A stretch of DNA of 12,474 nucleotides from Bondarzewia mesenterica (lineage: Eukaryota > Basidiomycota > Agaricomycetes > Russulales > Bondarzewiaceae), in NCBI GenBank assembly GCA_004802705.1, contig SGPL01000671.1, positions 3,479 through 15,952 of the forward strand, read 5' to 3'. The notes below the pieces were generated by a model that was not told the origin of the DNA, did no database searches, and worked only from the letters and a program-made list of their open reading frames with translations. A program made the translations under genes and the position numbers. Positions 1 to 6,953 of the stretch are shown here, piece by piece. How positions within the stretch are numbered: position 1 is the first letter of the stretch; each line of letters starts with the position of its first letter.

Positions 1-113
1 TCGGCAGTANNGANTAGAGGACCGAGATGNGNNNGAGGNAATGGAGAAANGAAACTGNCCTGTGATGTCGATATAGAGTATNGAGAAGTAANCAAGGAGG
101 TATAAGTATGTAC

Positions 114-322
114 GAACACTANCTGNTGGTGCGGCAANTTGCCATATCAGTAGTCCCNCCCAATCTCGCCCCAGTCGATGCAGTGCAGCTGCGCTATGGC
201 CTCAATGCTGCNCTCATGCGTGAGGTGTGGGTGCCGAACAGTNATTCGACTGCGTCGAGGAAATANCTCNGCTCCGCATGCTTGCGAGGAGCGAGGAAGT
301 CATGGGCAGCCAACAATTCAAC
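114..322 (-). pseudogene. Decayed partial copy of the TatD nuclease gene
   Basis: Read on the minus strand, 209 down to 150 encodes S-I-E-A-I-A-Q-L-H-C-I-D-W-G-E-I-G-x-D-Y. It aligns without gaps to the TatD gene at 6954-8410 (SIEAMAHPRCVGWGEIGLDY). The next codon, where TatD has His of DYHYDNS, is TGA (147-149). Weaker similarity (YGNLP, then Q-x-VF) continues to about 114. Upstream, GACGCAGTCGA (256-246) matches the DAVE codons, and 322-301 resembles the VEYWFVM codons with one extra base. A shortened relic of the intron before SIEA/IIEA lies between the DAVE and SIEA blocks, so this is not a spliced retrocopy. The two introns around the TatD micro-exon seem absent. It is broken by a stop, an indel and decay at both ends, so it cannot make an active nuclease. 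N bases blur details. The homology is seen directly; pseudogene status is inferred. Confidence 0.75.
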
Positions 323-984
323 AGCGAGATATCTCAGAAAGAAAATCTCACGAACTGTGAAGACAACTCACCTCAGCATCGCATACTACGAACACGAGNT
401 CTCAAAACAACGCGACCATTCCANGGCAATATTTTATCCCACCNCCCCAATTTATATGTATACATCTCTGCTGCCGTCNCTGCAAAATCNGCAAATGAGA
501 CGAAAGACCGCCGAACGAGGCGGGCGATCNTGCAAGACATTTCCACNCGAGNTGCGTGTTCNTGATGAGCATAAGCACGCTCAAGTGTNGAGAAATAAGA
601 ATGGAGAGGGGAGAACGCATACCTCTGCCATTCATGAAAGTATGATNGCTAATTTTGTTCNAGTAGAGGTCGTGAATCGCAATATGCGCTGCCAGTAAGT
701 GATGTGAGCCAGGCCTAAGTACGCGGCCCTCGAAAACTATGACTATGAATGACATTCAGCATTGATCTGCACTAAAAGACGGAGAAGAATGCGCTTACTT
801 CAGGGAGTCTGGCTAAATTGACGGTTCAACAGCACGGAGAGGGTTATGATAACTCAGTTTATACGGCCTACCAATAGGTTTTCCTCGCTCTCATCATAAA
901 TGGATGTGATGTGCGATACAGACGCTGCATTAAAATCCAGTGGTTCAATATGCAATACACATTTGCATGAATAAAAAAAAGGAA
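323..984. other. Low-quality, apparently non-coding stretch
   Basis: This stretch carries scattered single N bases up to about 660. Open frames occur on both strands, but they owe part of their length to N codons, show no third-position G/C preference and contain no motif I recognise. The part nearest the TatD relic (323-350) may hold a little more decayed TatD exon, which I could not align with confidence. From 700 to 984 the DNA is A/T-richer with many stops in all frames. I see no gene here. Confidence 0.5.
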
Positions 985-1165
985 GAGTCCCGGGACGCGA
1001 CTGGCTAAATCATTCTCAACATCAGTAAGTCAAGTTCCTTCGAAAGAGTCCTGGTTTGTAACTGGGCGACTCTTGTCCAAAGGATCCTGAGTTGTGATTG
1101 GCTGATTCATTTTTTGGATTCTCACGCGAAANCGTCCTGAGTTGTGATTGGCCAACTCTTTTCGG
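985..1165 (+). repeat. Degenerate direct repeats with inverted CCAAT motifs
   Basis: Four related units start near 985, 1046, 1083 and 1133. The last two share an exact 18-mer, TCCTGAGTTGTGATTGGC, at 1085-1102 and 1135-1152, exactly 50 bp apart. The first two are diverged (GTCCCGGGACGCGACTGGCT and GTCCTGGTTTGTAACTGGGC). A GACTC-like tail follows most units. The conserved ATTGG in units 3 and 4 is the reverse complement of CCAAT, the core bound by the fungal Hap2/3/5 complex, so this may be promoter DNA. No confident gene starts next to it. It could equally be a decayed minisatellite. Confidence 0.5.
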
Positions 1166-1284
1166 TATGTTTTTCAAACGTTTTCATTTCTTTCTCCCTC
1201 GCCACAGTGACTAACTCTCAGCGATGGTTATTCCCCTTCATCGCGTATGTTTCGGCAATCATGTTCAAAAAAGTTGACCTCTTC

Positions 1285-1452
1285 TCACTTCTCAAACGAG
1301 CTGAGCTCAAATAACCCGATATCAACAGTCCCCTGATGCATATGACGTCGACGGGGCTGCATAGCAATCAGCTCGTCCTTGGAGAACTCAGGCAACTTAT
1401 CAGATTTGCCATCGTGGAACCAAAAGATTGAATCAAAACGCAAGGTTCAAAG
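1285..1452 (-). CDS. Possible terminal exon of an unrecognised minus-strand gene
   Basis: A minus-strand frame of about 55 codons ends in TGA at 1287-1285. It includes IFWFHDGKSDKLPEFSKDEL and ends GLFELSSFEK, a composition more protein-like than its surroundings. Just upstream on the same strand is a GTAAAG donor-like site (near 1492) followed by TACTAAC, a perfect branch-point consensus, but the next clear AG falls inside this frame. Another minus-strand open stretch at about 1799-1555 (with REEFECDCEDKYSGRD) could be an earlier exon. I recognise no family, there is no clear start codon, and a frame of this length can arise by chance. Confidence 0.2.
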
Positions 1453-2146
1453 GTTAGTACTAAGTCTCAGCGACGCTCGAGCACTTTACCAGTCGTCGCT
1501 GAACGTTTGAACTTTGGACGGACGCAGATTCAAATCGAAATCCTATCGGATTGCTCCAAGATTTACCTCCACCCCCGACGAGATAACGATAACGATCCCG
1601 ATCGCGGCGCGCGGGACCAATTGTCCAAGGCATTTTCTCTTCCGCCCTGAACTCAACCTGAGCTTGAACTTCAGCTCCATATCCGTCGCAGGAAAACTTT
1701 CGTGGAGAAACTTCTCTATGTCCCTACCACTGTACTTATCCTCGCAATCGCATTCGAACTCTTCGCGACTGGTGCGCCCTTTGCAGCTCCTTGCGATCTA
1801 TCAGTTCTGATGGAAAGACGGACGAGATTCTAGTGCCCTGGAAAGTATTTTATGACCCCCCCCCTTTAGCACAATCAATTCTGCGCGGTCGATTCCGGCT
1901 GGTGTCAGCGGTCCTTGCTCTGCACGAAAGACAGCTCAGAGAAAATTCTTCCAAGAAAAGGCTATAGGCCCAGACGTCCTCGAACCTTTCGCAGAAAAGG
2001 ACCCTGGGCTTGTATGTATATACACACACATGTCCACCCTTCCAAAATTCCGGAGCGCCAGATTCGAGGGTGCTTTTCCTCAGATCGTACCGGGTGAGTC
2101 AGTCGTCTGTGCAAGCACTTACCAAGCAAACTCAGGCTCACGCGCA
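1453..2146. other. Region without a supported gene
   Basis: Short frames exist on both strands, none with a recognisable motif. The minus-strand stretch at about 1799-1555 is the most protein-like and is mentioned with the 1285-1452 candidate. A run of nine C lies at 1856-1864. A short alternating TATA/CACA tract (TGTATGTATATACACACACA) sits at 2010-2029. Confidence 0.4.
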
Positions 2147-2430
2147 CTAGAACCCAATCTGCTGTTCTTGTGAGCGAGCGTCTCCGACGTCCAAGTCGAA
2201 CGAAGGGGTCGATCGCGAGAAGATTGGCGCAAGATAAGATAGGTGTGCACTAACGAGCAGCCCGATCGGGGCGTTGTCGACGCGGAATCCCGCCTGCCTG
2301 ACCAACGCCGGTCCATGGCCGATCGCGTCGAGGTTGGCCGAGTGCACGCAAAAGGGCATCCTTGTATTCCGCGCGCTCCCTCTGCTTCTTCCTCGCGTCC
2401 CCAGAACTCTAAACCCACTCACCCGACCGC
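2147..2430 (-). CDS. Exon candidate of an unrecognised gene, high third-position GC
   Basis: The minus-strand block 2360-2255 reads MPFCVHSANLDAIGHGPALV then RQAGFRVDNAPIGLL, with G or C at nearly every third position, as in the certain exons of this window. It is preceded by a good intron shape: donor GTGAGT at 2422-2417 and acceptor TACAAG ending at 2361, 62 nt. This intron would join an upstream reading ...YDAVG to MPFC in frame. After ...PIGLL comes GTTAGT (2254-2249), a possible donor. A CAG acceptor near 2162 or 2159 would lead to IGF and a stop at 2149-2147. If unspliced, the frame runs to the same stop. The upstream exon (to about 2601) is Arg/Pro-rich and unconvincing. I do not recognise the protein, and the opposite strand is also open here. 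Confidence 0.28.
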
Positions 2431-4046
2431 GTCATATGCACGGGGACACGGGCGCCAGCGTGGTGGCCAAGAGGCTCCAAGAGGCCAACGCGCCAGAAGA
2501 GGGGACGGCGAGCTCTCGAGCGTATCGAGTTCGTTTCGTTTCGTTCCTCGTCCTCGTGGGAGTCGACCCTCTGGTGCGCCAGACAGTGTTTTTATACCCA
2601 CGGAGGGACCGACGACTCCCCGTGGATCCGTTGCAAGATCCCCCTTTCTCTCTCAGTGCGGGCCTTTAGTGAGAATATGTCGGAGTTCCCGTACGCGTGG
2701 AACCAACGTGGGACTGCTGCCCAATAAACTCACTGTACAAACAATGCCGGTGACGTATGTGCCCTTGTGCCTACGCACCCCTTGATTCAGATGAACGCGA
2801 TGCGGCCATAAACTTTTCGCACCCCCCGACGTCGAAGGAACGTGCACATGATGAATTTGTCCGTAGGAATCAGGGATGAGGATTTAGGCCTTTGGGCGTT
2901 CGAACCCATTATGACAGTGCGGGAGCGCGTACGATCAAGTCATAGGCACTAAATTGTATGGGGGGACGCCATATATGCGCCCTCAAAAGCTTCATGACGC
3001 AAATGGGACGAAGGAGGGTTGACTTACATACAGGCGAAGCGAATGCACGCCTCACGGAGAGTGCATGTGATTCGCGATGGGAAGAAGAACGGCGGAGACG
3101 AGTGGGAATGCGGGCGTGTACATGCGCAGCGGGAGCGAGGGACGGACGGACTCGGGGGGAAGGAGGACGTAGTTAAGTACATGCATTACAACATACCACG
3201 CACGAGGGATACACGCGATCTACAACAGCAACGCAATTGCCAACTATAGCATCAACAACAACAAATTGAACAACAAGAAGAGCATACATACGCAGAAACG
3301 AGGAGCATAGCATGAAAAAACACAGTAGCAGAGAAGTGGCATATGTAATAAATAAACAAAACACCATATCAACGAGAACCATAGTTGGGAGAGAGTGGGG
3401 GTGCAACGAACGCTTGAAAGAGATGAAGGGAGATCCGACACGTGGAATCAGCAAAGACTGGAACGTACACGCGGCGGAAGAGAGGAAGGACAGTGAACTG
3501 TAGACAAATATAGAAAGACAATGGGTGCTGGACAACGTTGAAAAAGAAGATGCGAGGTGTGTGTGCGCGCGCGCACATCTGCATCGACAACCAAGAAATG
3601 AGGCATCATCGGGCGCGTACAAAACTGGATTTGAAGCAACAATGGGACCGAAGATCGCATACCGCATGGGCTGACTCGTAGGGCCGGAAGAGTTGAAATT
3701 GGGCGCCATGAGAGTGGGAATGGATTCGAGCCCCGAAGTCGACGATCGCAGCCTAAAGAAAGGAATGGGGAACAAGGAGAAAGAGAGAACTGAACAAGGG
3801 AAGGCGCATAGGGTACAGACGAGACGGGTGCAAGTCCAGTCGAGCTTTGAAGCAAGCATACTACATGGGGAAAAGAAAACGAGTCGATGCAGGCGAGAGG
3901 TCGGGATGTACAACATACACGGGCAAGACGCAGAAAGAGACAGAAAAAAAGCGTTGAGGAAACGGCAGAGTCGAGAAGTGAGTGTGTTGAGATCGTGAAT
4001 CATTTCGCGGGGGGGCATGCAGTGTTGGAGAGTCGTGTCTGACACT
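2431..4046. other. Intergenic region and probable 3' flank of the HMG gene
   Basis: From 2431 to about 2790 the DNA is G/C-rich and open on both strands without a credible protein. From about 2790 to 4046 the plus strand is purine-rich, so the minus strand is pyrimidine-rich and accidentally open for 290 codons (4045-3173). That reading is Ser/Leu/Cys/Phe-rich, has no G/C third-position pattern and lies directly downstream of the HMG stop codon, so it is best read as 3' UTR plus spacer. A 22-bp alternating purine-pyrimidine tract lies at 3557-3578. Confidence 0.5.
3557..3578. repeat. Alternating purine-pyrimidine tract (GT/GC/CA)
   Basis: The tract is four GT dinucleotides passing into GC dinucleotides and then CACAT: 22 bases alternating without interruption. 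Such sequence can adopt left-handed Z-DNA under supercoiling. It lies about 470-490 bp downstream of the HMG gene stop codon. Confidence 0.6.
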
Positions 4047-5882
4047 TCAGGCGTAGGGATGAAGTTGCTGTCCCGCGGCCACGCCGACGCCGACGCCCAT
4101 ACCCATCTCTATGCCCAACCCCTCACACCCGCCGTACTCATATCCATACACGCCCGCATACGCCTCGGCGCCACCATCGTACCCGCCATACTGCTGCAGC
4201 TGCATCGCGGGCTGCTCGAGCACGGCCTTCTCCCCCCAGTACCCGAAATCGAGCGGGGCAGCGATAGGGGACTGCATGGAGGCGACGTCGCCAGCCCAGT
4301 CCTGCAGGGAGGAGTACGTGGAGAGGTAGCTCGGCGGTGAGGCACTGTAGTGCGTGCTATCACCGGTGGCGATGAGGAAGGGGGAACAGGTGACGTCGAT
4401 CGGGCTCGCGGGCGGGGAGTGTGGGTGTTGCGAGACGAGGAGTTCCTGTATGTACGAGAAATCAGAATTGACAAGGCGAGATGAGATGAGTTGGTCGCGT
4501 TGCGAAGGTAAAATGGAGAGGAGGACAAAAGGGTGTTTGAGACTCACGTCGTTCCAGTTCATGGGCGTGCCGTATGCGTCCGAGCTCGAGAGGGAGAGGG
4601 AGAGAGAAGGTGCGGGCGACATTGACATGGTGTAGGGCGAGCTGGGCGCGAGAGAGCACACGGAATCGCGGCGCTGGAAGATGGCAGACGTCGGCGGGAG
4701 GAGGGGCAGCAGGAGTGGCGACGCACACGCGACGGGCTCGGAGGAAGAACGCTTGAACATGGCCGTGAGCGGGACGCGGAAGCGCGCGTCTCGGTCAGGC
4801 GACGCGGAGCGGGCTTTCAACGCATCTTGGGCTTGCGGCGCGATTACGTCGACGTCGACAGGCTTGACCTGAACTTCCTTTCTCGCCAGAACGTCGCCTC
4901 CATCCTGACTCGCATTCGCGATCTCAAACCCACTCGCCTCATCCCACGCCAGGACGGCCTGTTCCAGATCCCCGCCCTTCATCCCGCCGACCAACAAACC
5001 CGCGATCTTCGCACAGCGTCTCTCGCGACTCCTACTGGCGGCGTCCACCTTATTGCGGGCCTTCCTACCCCCGCCCCCGCCACCATTGTTTTTCTTTCCG
5101 TTGGCGCGGCGCGCGTGGGTCCGTCTTTGACTTTGGCGAGCGCGTTGGCGCCGGGGCGGAAACGCCAGTGAGGGTACCGCGCGCGGTGCTCTGCCTGCGC
5201 TTTGACCGCCTGGGCCTCCCAGTGCTCGCGCTGGTCCTTGGGCAGGGTTTTCCAGACGAGGCCTGAGTGGGTGCGGGGTCCGGGTGAGGGAGATTCATTG
5301 AAATGGTTAGTGTGAGAACCCGATGGGAATGAGGATCAGGTAGGGCACAGAGAGAGAAGGGACGCACCGATGATCTTCGATAGGGTGCTATGATTCCCCT
5401 CGATCTTGCCTGGGATCTGTTGGCTGCGGATGAACGACGAGCGGAAGAGGATGAACGCGTTGGGAGGACGCGGGATGTAGGACGCGTCGTGTTTCTTCGA
5501 GTGCGACGTGCTACGCAGACCGGTGGCGCCCGTGGCGGCGAGGTCGTTGTCTGAGTCGGTACGATCGGGCGCGAGGATGCGGGGCGCGTCTTCCTCGGAG
5601 ATGATCTCGAAGCGCGTCGGGTCGGTGCTGTAGGTGATGGGGGTGAAGTCGGTGTTGAAGGTGTAGGTCATCATGAGCGGCGGGGGTAGGCCGTCGATGA
5701 GAGGGGATGGATTGTCGATGAGAGGGGGTGGGCGGTCGACGAGCGGGGGCATGCCGTCTATAGTGGATTGTATTAGACCCCAAAAATCGAGTGCGCGCGA
5801 AGCCGATATGATAGATCCGGTATATGTAAGATCTGGTGGGCTCACCGTCGTCGTCCAGGTCGAATGCGGGGATAACTGACAT
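4047..5882 (-). CDS. HMG-box (MATA type) transcription factor, one apparent frameshift
   Basis: This is a sequence-specific nuclear DNA-binding protein of the fungal mating-type/HMG class. Exons on the minus strand are 5882-5846, 5757-5368, 5262-4548 and 4445-4047. The introns are 88, 105 and 102 nt, all GT...AG. The start ATG (5882-5880) is the first in frame and gives MSVIPAFDLDDDDG. Residues about 16-40 hold a PPLIDxP repeat. The HMG box spans about 106-180 (YIPRPPNAFILFRSSFIRSQ, then KIIGLVWKTL, HWEAQAVKAQAEH, RYPHWRFRPGANAL) and is split by intron 2 at Gly143. A basic segment follows (RRANGKKNN, RKARNK), then a Ser/Pro-rich middle and a Gly/Tyr-rich tail ending GQQLHPYA. The exons sum to 1541 nt, one short of a multiple of three. 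The frame changes in A5/G-rich runs at about 5130-5070; one extra base would give about 513 aa. Known relatives include Coprinopsis Pcc1 and Ustilago Prf1, regulators of mating and development. Which subfamily this belongs to is not certain. Confidence 0.88.
4446..4547 (-). other. HMG gene intron 3, length 3n and free of stops
   Basis: The donor is GTGAGT (4547-4542), the acceptor TACATACAG (ending 4446), with a CTGAT branch-like site upstream of it. The intron is 102 nt, exactly 34 codons, in phase 0 and without a stop, so retention would add 34 residues between NWND and ELLVSQHP. The splice signals are strong and the retained sequence is unlike its flanks, so splicing is the likelier state. 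Confidence 0.8.
5691..5753 (-). repeat. Three tandem 21-bp units coding a PPLIDxP heptad
   Basis: The units are 5691-5711, 5712-5732 and 5733-5753. They share GTCGA(T/C)GAG(A/C)GGGG on the plus strand and encode PPLVDR, PPPLIDN and PSPLIDG near the N terminus of the HMG protein. The period is a multiple of three, so copy number could change without breaking the frame. The segment is proline-rich and probably unstructured. Confidence 0.75.
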
Positions 5883-6953
5883 GGGGTGTGGATGCAATAG
5901 AGACAAAGTGGTAGAACAAAAGGAATGCGCGGGAAGTCTGGAAGAAATCGAGAGTTGGGAAAGGCTAAAGAGGAGCCGGGAAAGAAGAAAGCCGCGGCGG
6001 TAGAGCGATACGCGCGAGGAAGCGGGGTGCTTTATTCTGTTCTAGGCAGTGTGTCACTTTCATCACTTCTCTGACGCCGGCACCCTCTCCCCTTGCTCAC
6101 CTTGCCGTGGCCAGTGTCCTTTTGCAGGATATGTGCGACGCTCTCGATGTCGTGGGCCTACAAAGTGGCTGGAGGGAGCCGCCGCACAGAACGTGTTTCC
6201 CATACCTCCCGAAAAGGCAAGGGCGCATCGATGCCTCCTGCAAATATTCAAATATTAATTTCACACCGGTCCTCGTAAAAAGTGCTCTCGAGCGTTGACC
6301 CATCGATACCGTCTCGTATGTCGTTTTTCAGGCTCAACGGTCCGAACAGCGTCCACGGATCATGGATTCCCTGTCTGATCTTTTTTCAATGCTGTTATTC
6401 CCGGTGGAAATCCATGCCATCCAACGCCCCTGCGCCGACCCGTGACCCTTGCCTCTCTCGACATTTTCTTTCCGCCGAGCAGTTTGACAACTTCCTGCAG
6501 CCTCGAGGCGCGACTCTCAACGTTGCATGGGCAAGTAATTCATCGCATGCTTGACTGTTCATGTGCATGACAACGCTGGATGGCCATATAACAAACAACA
6601 GATCTGCGGGAGCAAAACAATCATGTGCACCATCACTGACATCATCCCAATTCATTTCTTTCCATCTGCACAGGATATACAGGAGTGTCAGAGGTCCCGA
6701 CTTTGGTCATCTCCTCGGCAGTAAACTTGACATGCATCCGTCGACGACATATGCTTTTCTTCTCCCGACCTCCTGCTAGTTTTCCAAAGTTGATTAGGCC
6801 ATAGATGCGACCAGCTGCAGCGTGTTTGTCAGCCGCATCGTCATCTGTATTCAGTTACTGTAGTGAGTTTCTTTATGGTCGTGTAAGTACCCTTGTGCTC
6901 CGTCGAATTTATTTCCTTCCGGGTCGGCAACCTCCACTAGACCGTCTCCGAAG
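5883..6953. other. Divergent intergenic region between HMG and TatD genes
   Basis: This ~1.07 kb region contains the upstream sequences of both flanking genes. Frames up to about 90 codons exist on both strands, but none shows conserved motifs or a consistent splice model. Near the HMG start are ACAAAG (5903-5908) and ACAAAAGG (5916-5923) on the plus strand, resembling cores bound by HMG-box proteins. A T-rich/A-rich mix is found around 6240-6300 and 6570-6620. I see no clear TATA box that fixes either transcription start. Confidence 0.5.

Noticed and set aside
108..698. 196-codon plus-strand open frame at the left end
   Set aside because: Its length depends on N-containing codons, it has no codon bias, and its first part is antisense to the TatD relic.
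2243..2785. 180-codon plus-strand open frame
   Set aside because: It is Arg/Pro/Ser-rich without domains and lies antisense to a better-biased minus-strand block. It looks like a by-product of high GC content.
2880..2950. tRNA-like B box (GTTCGAACCC) on either strand
   Set aside because: The match to the B-box consensus is imperfect, and no A box or cloverleaf can be built around it.
3173..4045. 290-codon minus-strand open frame just downstream of the HMG gene
   Set aside because: It is Ser/Leu/Cys/Phe-rich low-complexity sequence from a pyrimidine-rich strand, has no third-position GC pattern, and starts two bases after the HMG stop codon. It is probably 3' UTR and spacer.
5084..5160. Intron to explain the HMG frame change
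   Set aside because: Candidate GT...AG pairs have poor donors, are too short (37 nt) or leave the wrong phase. A one-base indel fits the exon sum exactly.
6395..6854. Minus-strand stretch with a possible intron 6671-6604 joining two open frames
   Set aside because: When the intron is spliced in phase, the downstream frame stops after 14 codons. The protein resembles nothing I know, and the plus strand is equally open.
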